Assembly (NCBI GenBank): GCA_937892115.1
Contig: CALAUI010000007.1
Coordinates: 39,591 to 103,590 of the forward strand
Length of the DNA stretch: 64,000 nucleotides
Source: an uncultured Clostridia bacterium
GTDB taxonomy: Bacteria; Bacillota; Clostridia; Oscillospirales; Acutalibacteraceae
Direction: 5' to 3'
Position 1 is the stretch's first letter; each line of letters opens with the position of its first letter. The notes beneath the pieces are model-generated. The model did not search any database. It was not told where the DNA came from and was given only the letters and a program-made list of their open reading frames with translations. The position numbers and the translations under genes were made by a program. This document shows, one piece after another, positions 23,723 to 33,048 of this stretch.

Positions 23723-25255
23723 TTATTCCTGTGCTGCGTCGTCGGTAAGGGCAACTGCCTTATCAAAGATATCCTCAACTTCCTTTGAGGGTGCCTTTGT
23801 GCAGAGCGTTACAATGATTGCCACAACAAGGGATACGATAGCACCGGGTATGATTTCGTAAATGCCGGAAAGTGTTGACAGTACGGTGTTTCCTTCAACG
23901 ATACCGAGCTTATCCTGATTGAGGATGAGAAGCCATGCGGCGTCAACTGCCGCGCCGGAGATGATGCCCGCAAGAGCACCTGCAAAGTTGAATCTCTTCC
24001 AGAAGAGAGAGAGCATAAGGACTGCACCGAATGCCGCACCGAAGAGACCCCATGCATTTTCAACAAGGCCCATAATTGTGCCTGAGTTGGGATTTGAAGC
24101 GATGATAACCGCGATTACGGAAATAGCGGCAACCACGATACGGCCTGCCCAGAGCATTTCCTTGTCGCTTGCCTTGTTCTTGCGGATGATGGGTTTATAA
24201 ACGTCGCTTGCAAATGCCGATGAGGAAGCGAGAAGCTGTGAGTCTGCGGTTGACATTGAAGCGGCGAGGATAGCGGTAAGAATGATACCGGAAACGATTG
24301 CGGGGAAGAGGAATCTTGACATCTGGATGAATACCGTTGAGCTGTCTTCGAGCTCGCCCAGAAGAAGGTGACCTACGCAGCCGGCGGCAACGGAGAAGAT
24401 AACGATGAGAACGTTCCAGCTGATGCCAATTTTTGCGCTCTTCTTAAGAGATTTGTCGGATTCGAGGGACATGAATCTTACGATGATGTGAGGCATACCG
24501 AAGTATCCGATACCCCAGCCGAGACCCGAAAGGATATCTTTCCAATTTGAGAAGAGATTCCAGTAACCGTCGGGAAGAGTATAGCTTGAAGCGTCTGCCG
24601 CATTACCGCCGTTGATTACGAAAACTGCAACGATGGGAGCCGCAAGCAGCGCTGCCAGCATAAGCATACCCTGGAAAAAGTCGGTCCAGCAAACTGCGTT
24701 GAAGCCGCCGAGGAACGTATAGATAAGAATGATTGCTGCCGCAAGATACATTGCAACCGTGGAATCAAGACCTATAACGGTATTGAAAAGAGTACCGCAG
24801 GCCTTCATGCTTGAAGCGGCATAAACCGTATAGGCAACAAGGAAGATAACCGCGCAGATAACTCTGATTGCGCTGCTCTTGGAAAGGAATCTGTTGGTAA
24901 GATACTGGGGAATTGTAATCGAGTCGTTTGCGGTGATTGTGAACTTACGGAGTCTGGGAGCCATAAAAATCCAGCTCAGAGCATAGCCGATGGCAAGACC
25001 GATGGCAATCCAGGATTTACTGATACCCGCAACGTAGATGGAAGCGGGAAGACCCATAAGTACCCATGCGCTCATATCGGAAGCACCTGCGGAAAGGGCG
25101 GAAACCCAGGGACCCATTTTACGGCCGCCGAGGAAGTAATCCTTCTCACCGTTTTCTTTTGATTTGACAAAGAAGAAAATGCCGATACCGAGCATGAAAG
25201 CAAGGTATATAACGAAAATAACAAATTCCGTTACGTTGATTTGTCCTGTAAACAT
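23723..25255 (-). CDS. putP: Sodium/proline symporter
   Basis: The product has 510 residues with about 13 membrane spans, of the sodium/solute symporter (SSS, TC 2.A.21) family. Marks of PutP are GGRKMGPWVSALSAGASDMS, AWVLMGLPASIY, and RMSRFLFPAI-type sequence with the ASMSTADSQLL Na+-site block (Ser/Thr ligands). It imports proline with Na+; proline serves as nutrient or osmolyte. ATG 25255 is chosen over one at 25270 because AGAGGT precedes it. It is a single-gene transcript. The sodium gradient could be kept by the V-ATPase encoded at 53-62 kb. Confidence 0.9.
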   Translation of the reverse strand: MFTGQINVTEFVIFVIYLAFMLGIGIFFFVKSKENGEKDYFLGGRKMGPWVSALSAGASDMSAWVLMGLPASIYVAGISKSWIAIGLAIGYALSWIFMAPRLRKFTITANDSITIPQYLTNRFLSKSSAIRVICAVIFLVAYTVYAASSMKACGTLFNTVIGLDSTVAMYLAAAIILIYTFLGGFNAVCWTDFFQGMLMLAALLAAPIVAVFVINGGNAADASSYTLPDGYWNLFSNWKDILSGLGWGIGYFGMPHIIVRFMSLESDKSLKKSAKIGISWNVLIVIFSVAAGCVGHLLLGELEDSSTVFIQMSRFLFPAIVSGIILTAILAASMSTADSQLLASSSAFASDVYKPIIRKNKASDKEMLWAGRIVVAAISVIAVIIASNPNSGTIMGLVENAWGLFGAAFGAVLMLSLFWKRFNFAGALAGIISGAAVDAAWLLILNQDKLGIVEGNTVLSTLSGIYEIIPGAIVSLVVAIIVTLCTKAPSKEVEDIFDKAVALTDDAAQE

Positions 25256-25460
25256 AGCAATACCTCTCAAAACATTAGTTTTAGCAGTTTTCTATAAAAT
25301 TACCCCGATATATTAACACACATTAAACAAGAATGCAATATAGAACGATGTACAGAATGATGTTTGCAATAAAATTGCGGATATGTTGAAAAATAAGAGA
25401 AATCGGGCAGAACATCAATCAAGAACGATTTGTCTACAAGGTATAATTTCGGTTTCGGAA

Positions 25461-25492
25461 CAAAAAACCGGACCTGCCGCAGCAGATCCGGT
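25461..25492 (-). terminator. Terminator of the GH89 gene
   Basis: On the minus strand ACCGGATCTGC pairs with GCAGGTCCGGT (one mismatch), followed by TTTTTTG. It lies 8 nt beyond the stop codon. Confidence 0.8.
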
Positions 25493-25499
25493 CGGGAAA

Positions 25500-27623
25500 T
25501 TATATTTTTGATTCGTATTTTTCAATAAGCTCTCTTGCAATCGCAACCGTGTCGCCGTCTGTCGGCTGATCGGGGTCCGCGGTGGCGAGCCACTTCTTTT
25601 CAAATTCCGCAAATCTCTTACAGAAATCGTTTCCTCTGTATTCGTTTCTTTCATTGTAACGGTGCTTCGTTGCCGTGGAGAATTTGCGCTTATGGGGGAA
25701 CTCTATGGCAAGCTGTTCGTAAAAACTCTGCCAGCGCTTTGCATAGTAAGTGCCGATGAGACCGCCCCATTCTTTCCATGCATAGTCGTAGTTGATTGAA
25801 TCCATGACGGGACCCCATACGGTGATCTGGGTAAGGAGGTTGAGCTCAAAGTTTTCTCTTTCCTTCTTTGCCTGCTCCTCATCGTCTGATTTGATTGCAA
25901 GCTCACCGGCATCTGCCAGGTGCTTTGCGAGAGTCAGCTCCGGTCTTGTCTGGAGAAGCTCATCAAGCTCGTCACAGATACGCAGGAATGCGTTTGAAGA
26001 ACGCTCAAATGTTTTTACGTCCTTCTCACGGAAGCCCTTGATTGTGTTGTCAAATAAGACGGAGCAGTAATTTGAAAGCACCTGTCTTGTTATATCGCAT
26101 ACGTCGTAAACGTAACCGTCGGTATTGGCATTTTCCGCTTTGAGAAGTGCCTTTACCGCCTCAAGCAGTTCTCTGTTTTCGTAACGGAGCTCACGGTGGT
26201 CATTGGGAGCCGTGTGCTGAAGCTCCGTGTCGGGTCTTGCGCAGATTACGGAGCCGGTTTCCCTGCCGGTGCAGTTGTCGTTGTAGCAGGATTTATGAAG
26301 CAGATGAGCCGCTTCTTTGAGGCATTTTTCATTGCTTCCCCAGCGGCGCTCCGCATAATCGTCAAGCCATGCGCCAAGGTCAACGGGCTTATCTTCGGTA
26401 AGCATCTGAAAAGCCAGATCGTAATAGAGAGGATTCTGATAAATACCCTCGGGGAAAAGTCCCGTACCGACACAGTTCCCTGCGTTATTTTGATAGTATT
26501 CGTTGGATGCGACCTTGCCGATACTTCCGTGGAGAGTTGTCCTGTCACCGAAGGAATGGATGCTTCCCAGGATGTAGTCGTGTCCCCAGAATTCCTCTGT
26601 CTGAGCATGCTTTGAACTGTCGATATCAAGGATGAGCAATCTGCCGACAGGTATTGATTTTACAAGCTTTTCACGCAGTGACCAGCTCTGCATTACCCAT
26701 ACGGATTCGGGGTCAAAATCCTTATACATGGTGTCTATTGCCCTGCCGACCTTCCAGAGGTAATCCTTCTGCTTTACGGGGGGCTCGTTTTCATGGAAGG
26801 GGTCACAGATATAGTAGTGATATGAGCCGAAAAGCTGACGCTGTTTTTCGAGGAATGCGGTGCCGAATTTCTTGAATGCCACGTCGGTGGGATCAATGAT
26901 GCAGGTCACTCTGAAATTGCACCAGCCCTTGACCATTGCCATTCTGAATCTGGGGAACTCGGGACATCTGCGGAGAGTCTGTGGAATCGTACCGGAAAAG
27001 CCCTGCTGAATGGGAGTCATACCCAGTTCTACTTCTCTGTCAATGATTCTTTTGCCGAGCTCAAGTCTTTCTTCAATGTATTTTACGTCGGTCACACTGA
27101 AATAGCTGTCAATGTTTCCCATAAGCTGCCATGCCCAGAAGCCGGGACCGCTCAGATAGGAAAGGGCACCCTTTTCGCTGTATTTGAAATCACGCAGGGT
27201 GTAGTACCATACGGCTTCACTGCCCACTACGGAAAGGGGCATGTTGATGCCGTTCATTGCCATAAAGTCAATTTCCTTTTCCCACCTGTCCCATTTCCAG
27301 AAGGCGGTAGAGTAACCGAAGGTGCAGTAATTGAGATACGCTCTCTTTTTCTGAGGAATTACCTTTGAGAGCTTTCCTTCAAAAAGAGGAGCTTGTGAAA
27401 CGTTGATCTGAGTATTTCCGCAATGAGAAAAGTTTACTCTGCAGTATTTTTTGAGATAGTCGTAGTAGCCCATTGCCTGACTGATTTTGCAGTCTCCGGC
27501 AATGACGATTTTACCGTCTTCGCAGTAAACCTCGTAGGTGTTTTTGCCGTCTGTGCACGGAATTTCCCTGAGTTCAAAGAGGTCTGCAATATCAGGCGTG
27601 TTTCTGAGAATAAGATTTTTCAA
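25500..27623 (-). CDS. Alpha-N-acetylglucosaminidase (GH89)
   Basis: The product has 707 residues and matches the NAGLU/GH89 family over its whole length. A small N-terminal domain (DCKISQAMGYYDYLKKYC) precedes the (beta/alpha)8 barrel (NYCTFGYSTAFWKWDRWEKE), with catalytic-type Glu residues in CDPFHENEPP and FPEGIYQNPLYYDL, then an all-helical C-terminal domain. The enzyme releases terminal alpha-linked GlcNAc, found in mucin and glycans. No signal peptide is visible, so it probably acts inside the cell on imported oligosaccharides. The TTG at 27623 is preferred because AAGGAG stands 8 nt before it. It is a single transcript. Confidence 0.9.
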   Translation of the reverse strand: MKNLILRNTPDIADLFELREIPCTDGKNTYEVYCEDGKIVIAGDCKISQAMGYYDYLKKYCRVNFSHCGNTQINVSQAPLFEGKLSKVIPQKKRAYLNYCTFGYSTAFWKWDRWEKEIDFMAMNGINMPLSVVGSEAVWYYTLRDFKYSEKGALSYLSGPGFWAWQLMGNIDSYFSVTDVKYIEERLELGKRIIDREVELGMTPIQQGFSGTIPQTLRRCPEFPRFRMAMVKGWCNFRVTCIIDPTDVAFKKFGTAFLEKQRQLFGSYHYYICDPFHENEPPVKQKDYLWKVGRAIDTMYKDFDPESVWVMQSWSLREKLVKSIPVGRLLILDIDSSKHAQTEEFWGHDYILGSIHSFGDRTTLHGSIGKVASNEYYQNNAGNCVGTGLFPEGIYQNPLYYDLAFQMLTEDKPVDLGAWLDDYAERRWGSNEKCLKEAAHLLHKSCYNDNCTGRETGSVICARPDTELQHTAPNDHRELRYENRELLEAVKALLKAENANTDGYVYDVCDITRQVLSNYCSVLFDNTIKGFREKDVKTFERSSNAFLRICDELDELLQTRPELTLAKHLADAGELAIKSDDEEQAKKERENFELNLLTQITVWGPVMDSINYDYAWKEWGGLIGTYYAKRWQSFYEQLAIEFPHKRKFSTATKHRYNERNEYRGNDFCKRFAEFEKKWLATADPDQPTDGDTVAIARELIEKYESKI

Positions 27624-27729
27624 TTCAACTTCTCCTTTTTGAGATATCAAGTCATTATACAACAGCCGTGTCAAATGCACAACAGTTTTTTGTCAAGTGT
27701 AAAAAATTTGTGAAATTTAATTATTTCCC

Positions 27730-27758
27730 TTTACACATACGCAAAAATAATATAAAAT
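27730..27758 (+). promoter_or_regulatory. Promoter of the pyrH cluster
   Basis: TTTACA (27730-27735), a 17-nt spacer and TAAAAT (27753-27758), 31 nt before the TTG start of pyrH. It may drive the long pyrH-polC cluster. Confidence 0.5.
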
Positions 27759-27789
27759 GGGTAAAATTCCATTTTGGGAGGTATGCCCT

Positions 27790-28503
27790 TTGAACAGTCC
27801 CGTATATAAGCGTATTCTTTTGAAAATCAGCGGTGAAGTCCTCGCAGGCAATGCGGGCCACGGCTTTGATTTTGACGTTATCAATTCTATCTGTGAAGCG
27901 GTAAAGCAGCTTAACGATATGAATGTAGAGGTAGGCCTCGTCGTAGGCGGGGGCAATTTCTGGAGAGGACGCAGCGGCGGCAGTATGGACCGCACCAGAG
28001 CAGACCACATCGGTATGCTCGCAACGGTAATGAATTCCCTTGCTCTTGCTGATTCTCTTGAGCAGCTTGACGTTCCCGTCAGAGTGGAAACCGCTATTGA
28101 AATGCCTCAGTTTGCGGAGCTTTACATCAGAAACAAGGCAGTACGTCATCTTGAGAAGGGCAGAGTCTGCATTTTCGGTGCGGGAACGGGCAACCCCTTC
28201 TTCTCAACGGATACGTGCGCGGCACTCAGAGCTGCGGAAATCAAGGCGGACGTTCTGCTGAAGGCAACAAACGTTGACGGTGTCTACGATAAGGACCCCA
28301 ACAAATTTGCCGATGCGGTCAAGTATGACAAGGTTTCTCATTCCGAGGTTCTTGAAAAGGACCTTAAGGTAATGGATGCGGCGGCGGCTTCTCTCTGCCG
28401 TGAAAACAATATCAACATCCTCGTTTTCAATCTCAGCGACCCTCAGAATATCGTAAGAGCCGTATGCGGTGAAAACGTAGGCACACTGGTAAGCAACAAC
28501 TGA
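27790..28503 (+). CDS. pyrH: UMP kinase
   Basis: The product has 237 residues, the usual bacterial length. It phosphorylates UMP to UDP, a control point of pyrimidine nucleotide synthesis, and acts as a hexamer. Family motifs are RILLKISGEVLAG, GLVVGGGNFWRG, the GAGTGNPFFSTDT block and KATNVDGVYDKDP. The TTG start is chosen because GGGAGG precedes it by 8 nt and the product then begins MNSPVYKRILLK; an upstream ATG lies inside the promoter. It begins the classic pyrH-frr-uppS-cdsA-dxr-rseP order. Confidence 0.95.
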   Translation: MNSPVYKRILLKISGEVLAGNAGHGFDFDVINSICEAVKQLNDMNVEVGLVVGGGNFWRGRSGGSMDRTRADHIGMLATVMNSLALADSLEQLDVPVRVETAIEMPQFAELYIRNKAVRHLEKGRVCIFGAGTGNPFFSTDTCAALRAAEIKADVLLKATNVDGVYDKDPNKFADAVKYDKVSHSEVLEKDLKVMDAAAASLCRENNINILVFNLSDPQNIVRAVCGENVGTLVSNN

Positions 28504-28532
28504 TTTACAATATAAACAACGGAGGTTTGACT

Positions 28533-29087
28533 ATGGAAACTTTATTTGCTCAGACAAAAGAAAAAATGGAAAAGACTCTCAAGGCACTTAACAACGAATA
28601 TATTCAGCTTAAGGCAGGCAGAGCCAACGCAAACGTTCTCGATAAAATCAGAGTAGACTATTACGGCACACCCACTCCCATAAATCAGCTGGCAGCCGTT
28701 TCCGTCGCAGAGGCAAGAATACTCGTTATCCAGCCCTGGGATAAATCCACCATGCAGCCCATTGAAAAGGCAATCCAGGCCTCCGATATCGGTATCAATC
28801 CTCAGAATGACGGTACCGTTATCCGCCTTATGTTCCCCACTCTTACCGAGGAAAGACGCAAAGAGCTTGCCAAGGACGTAAGAAAGATGGCAGAGGAATC
28901 CAGAGTAGCGATACGCAATACCAGAAGAGATGCTCTCGATAAGGCAAAGAAGATGGAAAAGGCATCCGAAATCACAGAGGACGACCTTAAGGACTGCGAA
29001 AAGAAAATCCAGGATTTCACCGACAAATATATCAAAGAAATCGACAAGATTTCGGAAGACAAAGAAAAGGAAATCATGTCCGTATAA
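28533..29087 (+). CDS. frr: Ribosome-recycling factor
   Basis: The product has 184 residues, family length. With EF-G it splits post-termination ribosomes. Typical sequence is LNNEYIQLKAGRANANVLDK, IRVDYYGTPTPINQLA and KAIQASDIGINPQNDGTVIR. ATG 28533 has GGAGG at good distance; the upstream TTG at 28527 is too close to it. It follows pyrH by 29 nt, the conserved bacterial order. Confidence 0.97.
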   Translation: METLFAQTKEKMEKTLKALNNEYIQLKAGRANANVLDKIRVDYYGTPTPINQLAAVSVAEARILVIQPWDKSTMQPIEKAIQASDIGINPQNDGTVIRLMFPTLTEERRKELAKDVRKMAEESRVAIRNTRRDALDKAKKMEKASEITEDDLKDCEKKIQDFTDKYIKEIDKISEDKEKEIMSV

Positions 29088-29098
29088 CGGTGTAAATT

Positions 29099-29830
29099 AT
29101 GACCGAAGAACAGTTAAAAAGCATTCAGCTGCCTAAGCATATAGGCATCATAATGGACGGCAACGGCCGTTGGGCGAAGCAGCGCGGTCTTGAAAGGACC
29201 GAGGGTCACAAAGCCGGAGCAAGGACCTTCAGACGCATCTGTGATTACGGTGCCGATTTAGGTATTGAGGTTATGACCTTTTATGCTTTCTCAACCGAAA
29301 ACTGGCGCAGGCCTCCCAAGGAGGTTGCCGCCATAATGAAGCTTTTCAAGGAATACCTTGAAGAAGCGACTTCAAGAGAAAACGAGAATGAGATGAGAGG
29401 CATCCGGCTTCAGCTCATCGGCGAAAAGAAGGGACTTCCCGACGATATCGTAAAATTACTCAATGCTCTTGAAAAGAATTCCGCAGATAAAGATGTAATG
29501 ACGGTAAATCTCGCAATCAACTACGGAGGAAGAGACGAAATACTCCACGCCTTCAAAACACTCGGCTCAAAGGTTAAATCGGGGGAAATCAATCCCGATA
29601 AGCTGACAGAAGACGATATTTCCGCCAATCTTTTTACCGCAGGTCAGCCGGACCCGGATCTTATCATCAGGCCAAGCGGAGAATACAGACTGTCCAATTT
29701 CATGACGTGGCAGTCGGCATATTCGGAATTTTGGTTTTCGGATATTCTCTGGCCGGATTTTACCCCGGATGATCTTGACACGGCAATATTAGACTACTGC
29801 AGACGAAACAGACGCTTCGGAGGTGTCTGA
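29099..29830 (+). CDS. uppS: Undecaprenyl diphosphate synthase
   Basis: The product has 243 residues. It is a cis-prenyltransferase that builds the C55 carrier lipid for peptidoglycan and other wall polymers. The catalytic Asp (D20) is in HIGIIMDGNGRWAKQRGLER, and the other conserved blocks TFYAFSTENWRRP, NLAINYGGRDEI and DLIIRPSGEYRLSNF are intact. It lies between frr and cdsA, and with dxr and ispG downstream it joins isoprenoid supply to lipid-carrier synthesis. Confidence 0.96.
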   Translation: MTEEQLKSIQLPKHIGIIMDGNGRWAKQRGLERTEGHKAGARTFRRICDYGADLGIEVMTFYAFSTENWRRPPKEVAAIMKLFKEYLEEATSRENENEMRGIRLQLIGEKKGLPDDIVKLLNALEKNSADKDVMTVNLAINYGGRDEILHAFKTLGSKVKSGEINPDKLTEDDISANLFTAGQPDPDLIIRPSGEYRLSNFMTWQSAYSEFWFSDILWPDFTPDDLDTAILDYCRRNRRFGGV

Positions 29831-29851
29831 GCCGAAAGGATGTGTTTTCAG

Positions 29852-30733
29852 TTGAAATTATTAAAACGAATAGTGGTAGGTGTTTCACTTGCCCTGGTTG
29901 CAATCGGATTCCTTGTACTTCTCGGATACGGTTACACCTGGGTTGCCGCAATTCCCATCTGCATACTCTGTACGGTTTCAATTTATGAAATCCAGAACGT
30001 ATCGGGATGCAAAAACAAGGTGCTTACCGCTTGCAATATGATTTTTGCGGGTCTGTTCCCGTTCTATATCGCATTCAGCGAGCAGATTGAGGGAGCAACC
30101 TTCGCGGGCTTCGGCAAGGTGCTTACCGGCGCTTATGTTCTGGCAATGCTCATACTGATGCTCAAAATGTATGACATCACGAAATTTGAGAATGTGGCAA
30201 CGGGCCTGTTCGCATCGATTGCTCTTCCCTATGCCCTTTCCACACTGATTCTTTTATTCAACTTCCTTGACGGTTATCCCGAATATTTCTCAAAGTCAAT
30301 GATTGTCTTCATTGCTCTGACTGCAATGTTCTGCGCGTGGCTTTGCGATACCTTCGCATTCTTCATCGGAAGGTCATTCGGAAAGCATAAAATGGCTCCC
30401 AAAATCAGTCCCAAAAAGAGTGTTGAGGGCGCAATAGCAGGTATCGTGGGTACTACCTTATCCTCGCTTATCGCATGGATAATCTGCAATCAGTTTTATT
30501 TCCACTTTGACACAATCAAGTGGTGGATGGTACTTATCTTCACACCCTTCTGCTGTGTAATCAGTATGTGCGGCGACCTTTCCGCATCGGTTATCAAGAG
30601 AAACTTCGGAGTCAAGGACTTCGGAACTCTTTTCCCTGAGCACGGCGGTATGATGGACAGAATCGATTCATTCATTTTTACTATGTCATTCACCTATCTT
30701 GTCGTAAAGACGGTTGTGTCTTTTGCAATCTGA
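29852..30733 (+). CDS. cdsA: Phosphatidate cytidylyltransferase
   Basis: The product has 293 residues and about eight membrane spans. It makes CDP-diacylglycerol from phosphatidate and CTP for phospholipid synthesis. The C-terminal family signature SPKKSVEGAIAG, then GDLSASVIKRNFGVKDF and GGMMDRIDS is complete, as is the upstream DTFAFFIGRSFG. The TTG at 29852 is preferred because AAAGGA (29835-29840) overlaps the ATG at 29840; this choice is uncertain. Confidence 0.93.
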   Translation: MKLLKRIVVGVSLALVAIGFLVLLGYGYTWVAAIPICILCTVSIYEIQNVSGCKNKVLTACNMIFAGLFPFYIAFSEQIEGATFAGFGKVLTGAYVLAMLILMLKMYDITKFENVATGLFASIALPYALSTLILLFNFLDGYPEYFSKSMIVFIALTAMFCAWLCDTFAFFIGRSFGKHKMAPKISPKKSVEGAIAGIVGTTLSSLIAWIICNQFYFHFDTIKWWMVLIFTPFCCVISMCGDLSASVIKRNFGVKDFGTLFPEHGGMMDRIDSFIFTMSFTYLVVKTVVSFAI

Positions 30734-30788
30734 TACCAACGGGGGCGGCAATGCCGTCCCTTTGTGTCTGTATATCGGAGGTTTTCAC

Positions 30789-31934
30789 ATGATTAAAAGT
30801 CTTACGGTTTTGGGTTCAACCGGCTCAATAGGCGTTCAGGCCCTTGATGTAGCCCGCCTTATGGGCCTTAAAATAGTTGCCCTTACCGCAAATGTGAGGA
30901 CGGATATTCTTGAAGCTCAGATAAGGGAATTTCATCCGGAATATGTCGCTGTTGCTGACGAAAAGGCGGCGGCAGAGCTGAAAATTAAAGTTGCGGATAC
31001 GGATACCGCGGTGCTTTCGGGCAGCGGCGGTGTAAATGAGTGCGCCTCAATGAAGGCGGACACGGTGCTTAACAGTATAGTGGGCATAGCGGGACTCTGT
31101 CCTACGGTCTGTGCGATAAAATCGGGCAACAGACTTGCCCTTGCCAATAAGGAGACTCTTGTTGCGGGCGGAAGCTACGTAACGGAGCTTGCAAAGAAAT
31201 ACGGCGTGGATATCCTTCCCGTTGACAGTGAGCATTCCGCAATCTTCCAGTCTCTGCAGGGATGTGCCGATAAAAAACAGATAAAGAAGCTTTTGCTTAC
31301 CGCTTCGGGAGGGCCGTTCTTCGGAAAGACCGCTTCGGAGCTTGAAAATGTTACACTTGAGCAGGCCCTCAATCATCCGAACTGGAGTATGGGTGCAAAA
31401 ATAACCGTTGACTCCGCTACAATGATGAATAAGGGACTGGAGCTTATCGAGGCAGTGCGTCTGTTTGACGTTGCCCCGAAGGATGTTGATATACTCGTAC
31501 ACAGACAGAGTGTGCTTCACTCTGCGGTTATGTTTGACGATAACTCGGTAATTGCACAGCTGGGAGTGCCGGATATGAGAATACCCATTCAGTATGCTCT
31601 CACTTATCCCGACAGATTTGTCAGCCCCGTGCGTGAGCTTGACCTTGCGGAATACGCTTCTCTCACCTTTGCAAAGCCCGATTACGATACGTTCAGGTGC
31701 ATCGGATACTGTCGCACCGCTCTTGAAAAAGGCGGAATCTATACGGCAGTAGTCAATGCCGCCAACGAAAAAGCAAACGAGCTTTTCAGAAAGGGCATAA
31801 TCAGATTCGGCGATATTGCCCGTTCCGTTGAAAAATCTCTTGAATTCGGCGGTGACGGCATTGAGATGACACTTGAAAATATACTTGAAACGGATAAAAT
31901 CATCAGAAAGAGAACGGAGGAGATGTGGCAATGA
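30789..31934 (+). CDS. dxr: 1-deoxy-D-xylulose-5-phosphate reductoisomerase
   Basis: The product has 381 residues, typical. It converts DXP to MEP with NADPH, the committed step of the MEP isoprenoid pathway. The N-terminal nucleotide-binding LGSTGSIGVQAL, the catalytic blocks LPVDSEHSAIFQSL and TASGGPF, and the metal-site NPNW-type HPNWSMGAKITVDSATMMNKG are present. ATG 30789 has GGAGG before it. The gene overlaps rseP by four bases (ATGA). Confidence 0.96.
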   Translation: MIKSLTVLGSTGSIGVQALDVARLMGLKIVALTANVRTDILEAQIREFHPEYVAVADEKAAAELKIKVADTDTAVLSGSGGVNECASMKADTVLNSIVGIAGLCPTVCAIKSGNRLALANKETLVAGGSYVTELAKKYGVDILPVDSEHSAIFQSLQGCADKKQIKKLLLTASGGPFFGKTASELENVTLEQALNHPNWSMGAKITVDSATMMNKGLELIEAVRLFDVAPKDVDILVHRQSVLHSAVMFDDNSVIAQLGVPDMRIPIQYALTYPDRFVSPVRELDLAEYASLTFAKPDYDTFRCIGYCRTALEKGGIYTAVVNAANEKANELFRKGIIRFGDIARSVEKSLEFGGDGIEMTLENILETDKIIRKRTEEMWQ

Positions 31935-33043
31935 TTTCAATGGCAATCAGCGCATCTGCAATATGGGGTAAGGTCTGGCCCATACTGCTTGCGATTCTGT
32001 TTTTCGGTCTGCTGATTTTTCTTCACGAGCTGGGACATTTTACCTTCGCAAAGCTTTTCGGCGTTAAGGTAAACGAATTTTCAATGGGAATGGGTCCCGT
32101 GCTTCTCAAGAAAAAGAAAAAGGAAACACAGTATTCAATCCGTCTTTTCCCCATAGGCGGCTTCGTCAGTATGGAGGGAGAAAGCGAAAACAGTGAGGAC
32201 GAAAGGGCTTTCTGCAATCAGAAGGCATGGAAACGGTTTATCATAATTGCCGCAGGCGGTGTGATAAATCTGATTATGGGTATAATCATACTCACCGTAA
32301 TGCTCTCTCTCAAAACCAATGCAGACGGCAGTGAAAAGCTTATCGGTACAAGAGAAATCCATTCCTTCTATACCGAGGATGCCGCAAGCAGAAAGTACCT
32401 CAAAGCAGGTGACGAGCTGCTGAAAATAGACGGCAAAAACGTCTTTTCGGGTGACGATATCAACTTCCTGATGCAGAGAAATCAGACGGGCTGCTTTGAT
32501 TTTGTCGTACTCAGAGACGGCAAAAAGGTTGAGGTGAACGACGTTCAGTTCAAAACCTCAAAGTATGAATTCCAGGGTAAGGAGAGAAATTCCATCGTAA
32601 TGGAATTTTACATCGTGGGTGTTCCCGTCACGTTCAGAAACGTTGTTACGAATATTATTCCGGAGACCCTTACTTACTCGCGTCTCGTATATCTGTCACT
32701 TTTTGACCTTATTACCGGCACCTACGGTATGAGTGACCTTTCGGGCCCCATAGGTACCGTTTCGTATATTGCGGATGCGGCAGCCGAATCAAAGAAGAAT
32801 ATGGACTGGAGTTATCTGTGTATGCTGACGGGCATGATTGCCATCAACATCGGACTTTTCAATCTCCTTCCCCTGCCTGCCCTTGACGGCGGTCACCTTT
32901 TCTTCATTCTTATTGAAATTATCTTCAGAAAGCCCGTTCCCAAGAAGCTTGAGGCGCTTGTCCATGCGATAGGTATGGTATTGCTGCTCGCACTTATGGC
33001 GGTCATTTCATTCAGCGATATACTGAAACTTGTTAAGGGTTAG
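31931..33043 (+). CDS. rseP: Site-2 protease RseP
   Basis: The product has 370 residues. It is an intramembrane zinc metalloprotease that cleaves membrane-embedded anti-sigma factors or signal peptide remnants. Zinc ligands H32, E33 and H36 lie in FLHELGHF inside the first span; a PDZ domain occupies the middle; the third ligand is in NLLPLPALDGGHL. ATG 31931 is chosen because it overlaps the dxr stop as ATGA; GTG 31925 is less well spaced. Position between dxr and ispG is the usual one. Confidence 0.94.
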   Translation: MISMAISASAIWGKVWPILLAILFFGLLIFLHELGHFTFAKLFGVKVNEFSMGMGPVLLKKKKKETQYSIRLFPIGGFVSMEGESENSEDERAFCNQKAWKRFIIIAAGGVINLIMGIIILTVMLSLKTNADGSEKLIGTREIHSFYTEDAASRKYLKAGDELLKIDGKNVFSGDDINFLMQRNQTGCFDFVVLRDGKKVEVNDVQFKTSKYEFQGKERNSIVMEFYIVGVPVTFRNVVTNIIPETLTYSRLVYLSLFDLITGTYGMSDLSGPIGTVSYIADAAAESKKNMDWSYLCMLTGMIAINIGLFNLLPLPALDGGHLFFILIEIIFRKPVPKKLEALVHAIGMVLLLALMAVISFSDILKLVKG

Positions 33044-33048
33044 AGACT

